Source: JALORV01 sp963780715
Lineage (GTDB): Bacteria > Pseudomonadota > Gammaproteobacteria > Burkholderiales > Burkholderiaceae_F
Direction of reading: 5' to 3'
Assembly: GCA_963780715.1 (NCBI GenBank)
Contig: CAWADK010000020.1
Span: forward strand, 1 to 64,000
Length of the DNA: 64,000 nt
This document shows, piece after piece, positions 53,780 through 62,395 of this stretch. Within the stretch, counting starts at the first letter, position 1. Every line of letters begins with the position of its first letter. The position numbers and the translations under genes were made by a program. The notes under the pieces were generated by a model. It saw nothing but the letters and a program-made list of their open reading frames with translations, made no database searches and was not told the DNA's origin.

Positions 53780-56173
53780 ATGCCACGCGGCGCGTACGTC
53801 GTACCGTTCAGTCAGTTGCGAATGACCGACGTGGAGTCTGTCGGCGGCAAGAACGCCTCGCTCGGCGAAATGCTGAGCCAGCTGGAAGCCGCGCACATTC
53901 GCGTTCCCGACGGCTTTGCGACCACGGCCGAGGCCTTTCGGGACTTCCTGGACGCCGGCAAGCTGCGGCAGCGTATCGCCGACGCGCTCGCTGCGCTGGA
54001 CGTGGACGATGTCCGTGCCCTCGCCAAGACTGGCGCTGAGATCCGGAGCTGGGTCGTCGATACGCCATTTCCAAGCCGTCTTGCAGATGAAATTCGTGTT
54101 GCTTATCAGAAGCTTATAGAAGAATATTCAAGTGATATCTCGGTTGCGGTGCGGTCCAGCGCCACGGCCGAGGACCTGCCGGACGCGTCGTTTGCCGGCC
54201 AGCAGGAGAGCTTCCTGAACGTGACCGGCATCGATGCCGTGCTCGACCGGATCAAGCATGTCTTCGCGTCGCTCTACAACGACCGCGCCATCGCCTACCG
54301 GGTACACAAGGGGTTTGCGCATGCCGACGTCGCCTTGTCGGCCGGCGTGCAGCGCATGGTCCGCTCGGACCGTGGCGCGGCGGGCGTCATGTTCACGATG
54401 GACACGGAGTCCGGGTTCCGCGACGTGGTGTTCATCACATCGAGCTATGGCCTGGGCGAAACCGTGGTGCAGGGCGCAGTCAACCCGGACGAGTTCTACG
54501 TCCACAAGCCGATGCTGGCTGCCGGCAAGCATCCGATCATCCGCAAGTCCCTGGGGTCGAAGCTGATCAGGATGGAGTTCGATCCGGCCGGTGCCGCCGG
54601 CCGCACCGTGCGTACGGTCGACGTCCCGGACGCCGAGCGCCACCGCTTCTCGCTGACCGATGCCGACGTGCTGGAGTTGGCCCGTTACGCCGTTTCGATC
54701 GAGCAGCACTACGGCCGGCCGATGGACATCGAGTGGGGTAAGGACGGCCTCGACGGCCGCATCTACATCCTGCAGGCGCGGCCGGAAACGGTGAAGTCGC
54801 AGGCCGGCGCCGAGGTGCAGCAGCGGTTCAAGTTGACGGGGAAGGGCGCCGTGCTGGCTTCCGGCCGCGCGATCGGACAGAAGATCGGTGTCGGCGTCGT
54901 GCGCAACATCCGCAGCTCGAGCGAGATGGACCGAGTGCACGCGGGCGATGTGCTGGTGACCGACATGACCGATCCCAACTGGGAACCGGTGATGAAGCGG
55001 GCCGCGGCGATCGTCACCAACCGGGGCGGGCGAACCTGCCATGCGGCGATCATCGCGCGTGAGCTGGGTATCCCGGCGGTCGTCGGCTGCGGGCACGCGA
55101 CCGACGTGCTGACCGACGGCATGACGGTGACCGTCTCCTGCGCGGAGGGCGACACGGGGAACATCTACGCCGGCGCACTCGATATGGAGGTCGAGACCGT
55201 GCAGCAGGGCACGCTGCCGCCGATCCCGGTCAAGATCATGATGAACGTCGGCAATCCGCAACTCGCCTTCGACTTCCAGGCGCTGCCGAATGCCGGTGTC
55301 GGCCTGGCCCGACTCGAGTTCATCATCAACAACAACATCGGCGTGCACCCGAAGGCGGTGCTCGACTACCCGAACATCGACCCCGACCTCAAGTCTGCGG
55401 TCGAGCGCCTCGCAGCGGGCTACGACTCGCCGCGGGCGTTCTTCGAGGCCAAGCTGGCCGAAGGCATAGCGACAATTGGCGCCGCGTTCTGGCCCAAGCC
55501 GGTCATCGTTCGCATGTCGGACTTCAAGAGCAACGAGTACAAGAAGCTGATCGGCGGCTCGCGCTACGAGCCCGACGAAGAGAACCCGATGCTCGGCTTC
55601 CGCGGGGCGGCGCGCTACATCGCGGAGTCCTTCCGCGAATGCTTCAGCATGGAGGCGGCGGCGCTCAAGCGGGTGCGGGAGGTGATGGGGCTGACCAACG
55701 TCGAGATCATGGTGCCGTTCGTGCGCACGCTGACCGAAGCGCGGCGGGTGACTGAACTGCTCGCCGAGCATGGCTTGCCGCGCGGCAGTGGCGCCGTCGA
55801 AGGCAAAGGCGGGCTGCGACTCATCATGATGTGCGAGGTTCCGTCGAATGCGCTGCTGGCGGACCAGTTCCTGGACTACTTCGACGGGTTCTCGATCGGC
55901 TCGAACGATCTGACGCAGCTCACCCTCGGGCTGGACCGTGATTCCGGCCTGGTGGCCGAGGGCTTCGACGAGCGGGATCCGGCGGTCAAGGCGCTGCTGA
56001 CGCTGGCAATCTCCGCTTGCCGGGCGCGCGGCAAGTACATCGGCATCTGCGGGCAGGGCCCGTCGGACCACGTCGACTTTGCCGAGTGGCTGGTGACACA
56101 GGGCATAGAGTCGATCTCGCTCAATCCCGACACCGTCGTCGCGACCTGGCAGCGTCTTGCGCGCCCGGCATGA
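53780..56173 (+). CDS. ppsA: Phosphoenolpyruvate synthase
   Basis: This is a 797-residue enzyme making phosphoenolpyruvate from pyruvate and ATP for gluconeogenesis. An N-terminal ATP-grasp-like nucleotide domain includes VGGKNASLGEMLSQL. The swivelling phosphohistidine domain has His421 in GGRTCHAAIIARELGIP, next to the threonine that PpsR phosphorylates. A C-terminal PEP/pyruvate barrel has GSNDLTQLTLGLDRDSG. GGAGAGGGC precedes the ATG. It is divergent from ppsR. Confidence 0.96.
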   Translation: MPRGAYVVPFSQLRMTDVESVGGKNASLGEMLSQLEAAHIRVPDGFATTAEAFRDFLDAGKLRQRIADALAALDVDDVRALAKTGAEIRSWVVDTPFPSRLADEIRVAYQKLIEEYSSDISVAVRSSATAEDLPDASFAGQQESFLNVTGIDAVLDRIKHVFASLYNDRAIAYRVHKGFAHADVALSAGVQRMVRSDRGAAGVMFTMDTESGFRDVVFITSSYGLGETVVQGAVNPDEFYVHKPMLAAGKHPIIRKSLGSKLIRMEFDPAGAAGRTVRTVDVPDAERHRFSLTDADVLELARYAVSIEQHYGRPMDIEWGKDGLDGRIYILQARPETVKSQAGAEVQQRFKLTGKGAVLASGRAIGQKIGVGVVRNIRSSSEMDRVHAGDVLVTDMTDPNWEPVMKRAAAIVTNRGGRTCHAAIIARELGIPAVVGCGHATDVLTDGMTVTVSCAEGDTGNIYAGALDMEVETVQQGTLPPIPVKIMMNVGNPQLAFDFQALPNAGVGLARLEFIINNNIGVHPKAVLDYPNIDPDLKSAVERLAAGYDSPRAFFEAKLAEGIATIGAAFWPKPVIVRMSDFKSNEYKKLIGGSRYEPDEENPMLGFRGAARYIAESFRECFSMEAAALKRVREVMGLTNVEIMVPFVRTLTEARRVTELLAEHGLPRGSGAVEGKGGLRLIMMCEVPSNALLADQFLDYFDGFSIGSNDLTQLTLGLDRDSGLVAEGFDERDPAVKALLTLAISACRARGKYIGICGQGPSDHVDFAEWLVTQGIESISLNPDTVVATWQRLARPA

Positions 56174-56275
56174 GGGCAGGTACGAGGGCCTGGCGCCACT
56201 CATCGATCCGTGGGCGCGGTACGCTTGAAGTCGGGTTCGGCGCCCGCAGTTACAGCGCCACGCAGAGGAGCAGAC

Positions 56276-56705
56276 ATGGACAGCTACATAGGGTGGTTCG
56301 TCGTCGCCTTCGGCCTGCTCGTTGCCGAGCTGCTGAGCGGCACGTTCTATCTCCTGGTGATCTCGATCGCGCTGGCGGCAGCGGGCATCGCGGCGCTGGC
56401 CGGCGCATCGATCGCGCTGCAGTTCGTCGTGGCGGCCGCGATCGGGATCGGCGGTTCGGTCTGGCTGCGGACGACACGCTTCGGCAAGCGCCTGCATGAG
56501 CGCGGCGACGACCGGGTGCAGAACATGGACATCGGCCAGTCGCTTGCGCGTGGAGAACTGGACCGCCACGCGCACGGCACGGGCCAGCTACCGCGGCGCG
56601 GTCTGGGACGTCGAGCTCGCGCCGGGCGAACAGCCGACCAGCGGCGAGTTCGTGATCCGCGAAATTCAAGCCAACCGGCTGATCGTGGCCGCCAAGCCTC
56701 GCTAG
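56276..56705 (+). pseudogene. NfeD-family membrane protein, single-base frameshift
   Basis: The first part has two or three membrane helices (YIGWFVVAFGLLVAELLSGT; ALAGASIALQFVVAAAIGIG). The second part is the OB-fold NfeD domain (ARASYRGAVWDVELAPGEQP) read in another frame. The break is at about 56544, where CTTGCGCGTG would restore the frame as CTGCGCGTG, so one extra T fits. The restored protein is about 142 residues. NfeD proteins pair with SPFH/stomatin proteins, and such a gene follows ten bases downstream. The break could be a sequencing error. Confidence 0.8.
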
Positions 56706-56714
56706 GAGACTGTC

Positions 56715-57656
56715 ATGCCGATTCCGTACGTCGACGGGGTATCGCTCGTCGCGCTGGTGCTGCTGGTCGTTGCCGTCACGTTCGTCATCAAGGCGGTGAA
56801 GGTCGTTCCGCAACAGAACGCCTGGGTGGTCGAACGGCTCGGCAAGTTCCACGCGGTGCTCCAGCCGGGACTGAACATCGTCATCCCGTTCGTCGACCGG
56901 CTGGCGTACAAGCACAGCCTCAAGGAAGTCCCGCTCGACACGCCGAGCCAGGTCTGCATCACCAAGGACAACACGCAGCTGCAGGTCGACGGCGTGCTCT
57001 ACTTCCAGGTCACCGATCCGCAGCGTGCCTCGTACGGCGCCAGCAACTACATCCTGGCCATCACGCAGCTCGCGCAGACGACACTGCGCTCGGTCATCGG
57101 CAAGCTCGAACTCGACAAGACTTTCGAGGAGCGCGAGTTCATCAACCACAGCGTCGTGACCGCGATCGACGAGGCAGCGATGAACTGGGGCGTCAAGGTG
57201 CTGCGCTACGAGATCAAGGACATCACGCCGCCCAACGCGATCCTCCACGCCATGCAGGCGCAGATCACCGCCGAGCGCGAAAAGCGCGCGCTGATCGCAT
57301 CGTCTGAAGGGCGTAAGCAGGAGCAAATCAACATCGCCACCGGCGCGCGCGAGGCCGCAATCGCCAAGTCGGAAGGCGACAAGCAGGCGCAGATCAACGT
57401 CGCACTCGGCGAGGCTTCTGCCATCGTCGCGATCGCCGACGCCACCGCCAAGGCCGTGCGCCAGGTGGCCGAGGCCATCCGCCAGCCCGGCGGCATCGAG
57501 GCCGTCAACCTCAAGGTGGCGGAGCGTTATGTCGATGCCTTCAGCGGGCTCGCGAAGGCCAACAACACGCTGATCGTGCCGGCCAATCTGGGCGACATCG
57601 CCACGCTGATCTCGACGGCCATGACGGTCGTCAAGTCACAGGGCGCTGAGCGATAG
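56715..57656 (+). CDS. SPFH/Band 7 stomatin-like membrane protein
   Basis: This 313-residue protein has one N-terminal membrane helix (about 9-25) and a band 7 domain. The domain contains KVVPQQNAWVVERLGKFH, then VDGVLYFQVTDPQRASYGAS. A coiled-coil tail is rich in Ala/Glu/Lys (REAAIAKSEGDKQAQINVAL). It resembles QmcA/paraslipin-type proteins, which form large membrane scaffolds and cooperate with NfeD partners. Pairing with the NfeD gene supports this. The precise function is not established. Confidence 0.92.
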   Translation: MPIPYVDGVSLVALVLLVVAVTFVIKAVKVVPQQNAWVVERLGKFHAVLQPGLNIVIPFVDRLAYKHSLKEVPLDTPSQVCITKDNTQLQVDGVLYFQVTDPQRASYGASNYILAITQLAQTTLRSVIGKLELDKTFEEREFINHSVVTAIDEAAMNWGVKVLRYEIKDITPPNAILHAMQAQITAEREKRALIASSEGRKQEQINIATGAREAAIAKSEGDKQAQINVALGEASAIVAIADATAKAVRQVAEAIRQPGGIEAVNLKVAERYVDAFSGLAKANNTLIVPANLGDIATLISTAMTVVKSQGAER

Positions 57657-57666
57657 GACGATCGAG

Positions 57667-57777
57667 GTGGAATTCCTGATTGCCGGCGTTGGTCTCGTGC
57701 TCGCCGTGTGGATGATTCTTGGAGCGCGGCGTCGGCATCGTTCGCCACCGCCGAAACAGAAAGATACGGACGCGTGA
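57667..57777 (+). CDS. Putative 36-residue single-helix membrane protein
   Basis: A GTG start at 57667 has AGGA eight bases upstream and lies 10 bases after the stomatin-like gene's stop. It encodes VEFLIAGVGLVLAVWMILGA, one transmembrane helix, followed by a basic, polar tail (RRRHRSPPPKQK, then DTDA). The size and position in the NfeD/SPFH unit suggest a small partner protein, but chance coding cannot be excluded. I know no named family. Confidence 0.45.
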   Translation: MEFLIAGVGLVLAVWMILGARRRHRSPPPKQKDTDA

Positions 57778-57815
57778 GCAGGCGATCGGCAGCCCGCGGC
57801 CTCTGAGGAGACAGC

Positions 57816-59713
57816 ATGGCAGCACCGACGATCGCCGCGGGACTCAGGCAGCTCCTCCGCGCGTACATGCCGTTCTCGTCCATGGCGGCCGAGGACATCG
57901 ACTTCATCATCGAGAGCGTCGAGATCGGCTACTTCGCGCCTGACGAGGTCGTGCTGGCTCCCTCAGGCAAGGTGCCTTCGCACTGCATGATCGTCAAGCA
58001 GGGGCGGGTGCAGGGCGAAGCACCGGACAAAAAGGGCATCGCCTTTGAGGCCGGTGTCGGGGACTGTTTCCCGGTGGGCGCCTTGCTGGCGGAGCGGCCC
58101 GTGACGCTGACGTACCGCTCGGTGGGAGACACCTTCTGCCTGCTTCTGCCGCGCGAGCGCTTCATGGCTCTCGCGCAGCGCAGCGCGCCGTTCCTGGACT
58201 TCTGCAAGCGCCGGCTCGGCGCGCTGCTCGACCTGTCGCGCCAGCAGTTGCAGCAGACCTACGCGTCAGAGGCGTCGGCCGAACGAACGATGGCAACACC
58301 GCTGGCCGAGTTGCTGCGCGGGCCGCCCTTGACCTGCGCGCCCGATACGCCATTGCGCGAGGCCTTCGGACGCATGCATGCCGCCCATGTCGGTCGATGC
58401 TCGTCGTCGAGCCCCATCAGGGTGGCGAGAAAGTGACAGGCATCCTGACCCGCACGGACCTCATCGGCCGCGTCATCCTGCCCGAGGTGCCACTGGCGAC
58501 GCCGGTGCGTGAGGTCATGACGTCGAACGTGCTGACGCTCGATGCCGACGAAACCGCAGCCGATGCGACGCTGCTGATGGCCGAGCACTCCATCCGCCAC
58601 ATTCCCATCGTCCGCAAGGACGGCGGCGTGCAGCGTGTCGCCGGTGTCGTCTCGGAGCGAGACCTGTTTGCATTGCAGCGCCTGACCGTGCGCCAGCTTG
58701 CGGTCGCGATCCGGCGTGCGGAGGATGTCGATTCACTCGCGATCGCCGCGGCCGACGTGCGTCGGCTGTCGCATCACCTGGTGGCGCAGGGCGTGTCCGC
58801 GGCTCAACTGACGCGCCTCATCAGTCACCTCAACGACCAGTTGACGGTGCGCTTGCTGACCATCGGCACACAACGCTTCAACCTCGATGCACGCAGTTTC
58901 TGCTGGCTCTCGTTCGGCAGTGAGGGGCGCGGCGAGCAGACGATCGCGACCGACCAGGACAACGGCATCCTGTTCGTGGACGGCAAGACGACCAAGGAAC
59001 GGATGCTGGAGCTCGCGGACTGGAGCAACGAAGCACTGGCGGCCTGCGGCTTTCCGCTCTGCAAGGGCAACATCATGGCGCGCAACCCCGCGTGGTGCCT
59101 GGACTATGCGGGTTGGGACGCGTTGTTCTCGGGCTGGATCGACCGTGGCGATCCGGATGCATTGCTCAATGCCAGCATCTTCTTCGACTTCCGTCCGCTG
59201 TTTGGTGATTCAGGCCTCGCCAACGGCCTGCGCGAAGACGTCGTGGCGCGTGCGCAGCGCAATCCGAGATTTCTCAAGCAGATGGCGGACAACGCGCTGC
59301 GCAACCGGCCGCCGGCCGGGCGCGGCATCGTCGATTCACTGTTCGGAGAAGGCGGCACGGCGCGCGTCGACCTCAAGATGCACGGTACTGTTCCGTTCGT
59401 CGATGCGGCGCGCATCTGGGCGCTTGCGGCAGGCTTGCACGAGACCAACACCGCCGAACGCCTGCTGCGGCTCAGCGAGGCCGGGCGCCTGCCGCATGAC
59501 GACGTGCGCGCCTGGGTGCCGTCGTTCGAGTATTTCCAGCTGATGCGCCTGCGTGCGCAGCATCGACGTGCGCAGTCGTACGCGGGCGCGGCGGACAATC
59601 CGAACGAAGTTGCCCTGGGCGATCTTTCTGCACTTGATCGCCGCATCATCAACGAGGCGTTCCGGCAGGCACGCAAGGTGCAGCAGCGCCTCGAACTCGA
59701 CTTTCCGGGCTGA
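57816..59713 (+). pseudogene. cNMP-binding/CBS/DUF294 nucleotidyltransferase protein, frameshifted once
   Basis: The upstream piece (57816 to about 58396) has a cyclic-nucleotide-binding-like domain (about 20-140, DEVVLAPSGKVPSHCMIVKQ) and the start of a CBS domain. The downstream piece (from about 58397) continues the CBS pair (REVMTSNVLTLDADETAADA). It then has the DUF294 nucleotidyltransferase motif WLSFGSEGRGEQTIATDQDN and a C-terminal DUF294 domain. One missing base near 58396, between VGR and MLVVEP, separates them. The restored protein is about 632 residues. Such proteins are thought to be signalling nucleotidyltransferases related to GlnD, often beside a DnaQ-like exonuclease, as here. 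The rest of both pieces is intact, so a sequencing error is plausible. Confidence 0.82.
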
Positions 59714-59721
59714 AGGTTCCA

Positions 59722-60342
59722 ATGGGAATTCTCGACTGGCTGCGGCGGGGCACGCGGGGGTCCGACCAGCAGCGCTGGGTCGTGGTCGACGTCGAGACCA
59801 GCGGCATGGACGTGGCCAACGACGCGCTGATCTCGATCGGTGCGGTAGCCATCGTCGATGGACGCGTCGTGCCCGGCGACAGCCTCGAGATCATCGTCAG
59901 GCAGGCGACCGCGAGCTCGCGCGAGAACATTCTGGTTCATGGGGTCGGGGCGCAGGCCCAACTGAACGGCACGGATCCGCCGCATGCCGTCCGCGCGTTC
60001 ATGGACTACGTTGGCCGTGCCCCGATGCTGGCGTTCCATGCGCCCTTTGATCGCGCCTTTCTCGCACGCGTCACGAAGCACTACGTAAACCAGCCGTTCG
60101 ACAATCCCTGGCTCGACCTGGCGGAGCTTGCGCCTGCACTCGAGCCGAAAGTGAATCTCAGGTCGCTCGACGAATGGCTCGGTCACTACGGCATACCGGT
60201 CGCCGTGCGGCACAGCGCCGCGTCCGACGCGTTTGCGACTGCGCTGCTGATGGCGCGACTGCTGCCGGAAGCACGTCGGCAGGGAGCACCCGCCTTTGCC
60301 GACATGCAGAAACTGGCGCGACAGGCAAAGTGGCTGCACTAG
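59722..60342 (+). CDS. DnaQ-like 3'-5' exonuclease
   Basis: This is a 206-residue DEDDh exonuclease of the polymerase III epsilon type. ExoI is VVVDVETSGMDVANDALISI with the Asp and Glu pair, ExoII is MLAFHAPFDRAFL, and ExoIII is VRHSAASDAFATALL with the His and Asp. It is shorter than replicative DnaQ (about 240) and sits eight bases after the DUF294 gene, a common pairing in betaproteobacteria. It is probably an accessory nuclease; the substrate is unknown. Confidence 0.9.
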   Translation: MGILDWLRRGTRGSDQQRWVVVDVETSGMDVANDALISIGAVAIVDGRVVPGDSLEIIVRQATASSRENILVHGVGAQAQLNGTDPPHAVRAFMDYVGRAPMLAFHAPFDRAFLARVTKHYVNQPFDNPWLDLAELAPALEPKVNLRSLDEWLGHYGIPVAVRHSAASDAFATALLMARLLPEARRQGAPAFADMQKLARQAKWLH

Positions 60343-60476
60343 CGGGCGCCCGCAGTTCCGCGAGTGACCGTGCCGCGGGTCGTCGGCGCTTCGGCGATCA
60401 GTGACGGCGGTGCGGCAGCCGCCGCCGCAGAGAAATTCCGGCTTGACCGACCCTGGCGCTCGCCGCTTCCGGCGCG

Positions 60477-60926
60477 CTACTGGCTGCGCTTCTTGAGCAG
60501 CCTGTTCTGTTCGCGCTTCCAGTCCTTGTCCTGCTGGTCGGCCCGCTTCTCGAACTGGCGCTTGCCCTTGGCCAGGCCGACTTCGAGCTTGATGCGGCCC
60601 TTGCTGTAGTGCAGGTCGAGCGGCACCAGGGCATAGCCGGCGCGCTCGACCTTGCCGATCAGCTTGCGGATTTCCTCGGCCTTCAGCAGCAGCTTGCGTG
60701 TTCGCGTCGGGTCCGGCGTGATGTGGGTGGACGCGGTCGGCAGCGGACTGATGTGCGAGTTCAGAAGATAGAGTTCGCCTTCGCGGATGACGACGTAGGC
60801 TTCGTTCAGCTGCGCGCGGCCGGCGCGGATCGACTTTACCTCCCAGCCCTCGAGGACGAGTCCGGCTTCGTACCGGTCCTCGATGAAGAAGTCGTGCTGT
60901 GCCTTCTTGTTCTGGACGATCGCCAC
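60477..60926 (-). CDS. smpB: SsrA-binding protein SmpB
   Basis: This 149-residue beta-barrel protein binds tmRNA and delivers it to stalled ribosomes. The N-terminus reads VQNKKAQHDFFIEDRYEAGL, with GWEVKSIRAGRAQL and a middle KLIGKVERAGYALVPLDLHY. The basic C-terminal tail (DKDWKREQNRLLKKRSQ) is the part that enters the ribosome. It is divergent from ratA, with 52 bases between the starts. No ssrA gene is in the window. Confidence 0.96.
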   Translation of the reverse strand: MAIVQNKKAQHDFFIEDRYEAGLVLEGWEVKSIRAGRAQLNEAYVVIREGELYLLNSHISPLPTASTHITPDPTRTRKLLLKAEEIRKLIGKVERAGYALVPLDLHYSKGRIKLEVGLAKGKRQFEKRADQQDKDWKREQNRLLKKRSQ

Positions 60927-60978
60927 GGCAAGTCGCCTGCGCGAGGTGAATAGAATCCGCGTTTATATCCCACCCGCC

Positions 60979-61419
60979 ATGCCGCACGTCGAACGATCCG
61001 TTCTCGTCCACTACAGCGCCGAGCAGATGTTCGACCTCGTTGCCGACGTCGAGCAGTATCCGCGCTTCCTTCCATGGTGCAGCGGATCGCGCACCGTGCC
61101 CGAACACGGCGGCGGGCTCGACGCGAGCGTGGAAATCGACTTCCGCGGCATCCGCAGCCGGTTCACGACGCGCAACCAGCTGCGGTACCCGGAGCAGATC
61201 CGCATGCAGCTGGTCGACGGTCCATTCCGGTCGCTGGAAGGGCTGTGGCACTTTCACGCACTGCGGCCGGGAGCCTGCAAGGTGCAGCTCAGCCTGCGCT
61301 ACGAGTTCGTCAGCGGGCTTCTCGGTCGCGCCGTCGCGCCCGTGTTCGACCTCATCGCCAGTTCGATGATCGACTCCTTCGTGCAGCGCGCCGAACAGAT
61401 CTACGGGCCCAGCGAGTGA
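60979..61419 (+). CDS. ratA: RatA/COQ10-like START-domain protein
   Basis: This 146-residue protein is a single START-like domain: HVERSVLVHYSAEQMFDLVA, DVEQYPRFLPWC, then FRSLEGLWHFHALRPGA and RYEFVSGLLGRAVAPVFDLI. The same family is annotated in E. coli as a ribosome-association toxin, RatA, and in eukaryotes as the coenzyme Q-binding COQ10. The ubiquinone role is the better supported one. The ATG is at 60979. It is coupled to rnfH by a GTGA overlap. Confidence 0.92.
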   Translation: MPHVERSVLVHYSAEQMFDLVADVEQYPRFLPWCSGSRTVPEHGGGLDASVEIDFRGIRSRFTTRNQLRYPEQIRMQLVDGPFRSLEGLWHFHALRPGACKVQLSLRYEFVSGLLGRAVAPVFDLIASSMIDSFVQRAEQIYGPSE

Positions 61420-61706
61420 TCGTCACGGTCGTGTACGCGTCCGCGGACGTCCGCCACGTGCTGCAGGTCGAGCTGGAGCCGGGAGCGACGATCGGGCAGG
61501 CAATCGATGCCTCTGGCCTGCTGTCGCTCGCGCCGGAACTGCGCCGTGGGGCGCTGGACGTAGGTGTCTGGAACCGGGTCGCGAGGCTCGACGCGGTCGT
61601 GCGCGCGGGCGATCGGATCGAGGTCTATCGGCCGCTGACGGTCGACCCCAAGGAGGCGCGCAGGATACGCGCCGACGTGCGCCGCCGGCGAAAGGTGAAA
61701 GGCTAG
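61416..61706 (+). CDS. rnfH: RnfH family ubiquitin-like protein
   Basis: This is a 96-residue small protein of the UPF0125/RnfH family (also named RatB). It shows a ubiquitin-like beta-grasp pattern with VTVVYASADVRHVLQVELEP, ATIGQAIDASGLL, and the family end DRIEVYRPLTVDPKEARRIR. The GTG start at 61416 overlaps the ratA stop. The function is unproven, although pairing with ratA is widely conserved. Its 3' end overlaps the convergent DUF4124 gene by four bases. Confidence 0.92.
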   Translation: MIVTVVYASADVRHVLQVELEPGATIGQAIDASGLLSLAPELRRGALDVGVWNRVARLDAVVRAGDRIEVYRPLTVDPKEARRIRADVRRRRKVKG

Positions 61707-62242
61707 TTACACGTCGCCTGTACGAGTTTGCGGGTGCGCTCCGCCTCGGCAGCGCGCTGTGCGTCGTCCAGGTACTCCCGCTCGCCGGATGCGTTCGTAC
61801 GTTCGATGCGGTTGCCATCTTCGATGGCGCGCAGATAGCCCTTGGCGCGCTCGCAGTCGGCGGCCCTGGCCGCAAGCTTCACTTGTTCGTCCTGGGCCTT
61901 TTTCTCCGCGTCGGCGCGTTCCTGCTGGCGCTTGCGGAACTCCATTTCCTGCTCAGCCAGGCTCTTCGGAGCCGTCGCCGAGGCGGCAGGCTTGCCATCC
62001 GGCGCCGGCTTCGCGGATGGGTCGACCGGCACTGGTGTCGGCAGCACCGTCTGCTTGTTCGGCGGCTGGCGGACGATGCGGTCGGTATTCACGCTTGCAG
62101 GGGGCGGGCGGTCGGAATACACGGTTCGCCCGTTGTCGTCCTTCCACGCCCATTGCGCCGCAGCCGGGCAGGACGCGAAGACGACGAACGCCGCCACAGC
62201 GAGCGGTGTCCATACGCGATACGGCGACTTCCGAAGCACCAT
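61703..62242 (-). CDS. DUF4124 domain periplasmic protein
   Basis: This 179-residue protein has a signal peptide or N-terminal anchor at about 9-30 (WTPLAVAAFVVFASCPAAAQ). A DUF4124 motif follows at once (QWAWKDDNGRTVYSDRPPPA). Then come a Pro-rich linker and a charged helical tail (AEQEMEFRKRQQERADAEKK). DUF4124 proteins are common in betaproteobacteria next to guaB, and their function is not known. It is convergent with rnfH and divergent from guaB. Confidence 0.88.
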   Translation of the reverse strand: MVLRKSPYRVWTPLAVAAFVVFASCPAAAQWAWKDDNGRTVYSDRPPPASVNTDRIVRQPPNKQTVLPTPVPVDPSAKPAPDGKPAASATAPKSLAEQEMEFRKRQQERADAEKKAQDEQVKLAARAADCERAKGYLRAIEDGNRIERTNASGEREYLDDAQRAAEAERTRKLVQATCN

Positions 62243-62365
62243 AGTTCCTCCTCAGCGCGGGAATTGTCCAACGGGCTTCGCCGGGGGAGCAAGTTGAATG
62301 AGGGGGGAACTCACCCCCACTTCGGGCTAAGCCAGGGCCAGCCGGGCCCTTCAGGGTCGGCCCGG

Positions 62366-62371
62366 TATACT
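62366..62371 (+). promoter_or_regulatory. Candidate -10 box for guaB
   Basis: TATACT lies 24 bases upstream of the guaB start, with a GAGG ribosome site between them. No clear -35 hexamer is seen, so the leader would be short and the call tentative. Confidence 0.4.
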
Positions 62372-62395
62372 CCGCTTTTGCGTCATGAGGCACCT

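Noticed and set aside
54128..56575. An 815-codon open frame antisense to ppsA
   Set aside because: It lies opposite an intact ppsA with all catalytic motifs. Its composition is that of antisense high-GC DNA.
59104..61257. A 717-codon minus-strand frame spanning the DUF294 end, the exonuclease and smpB
   Set aside because: It crosses three well-identified genes in other frames and has no domain resemblance.
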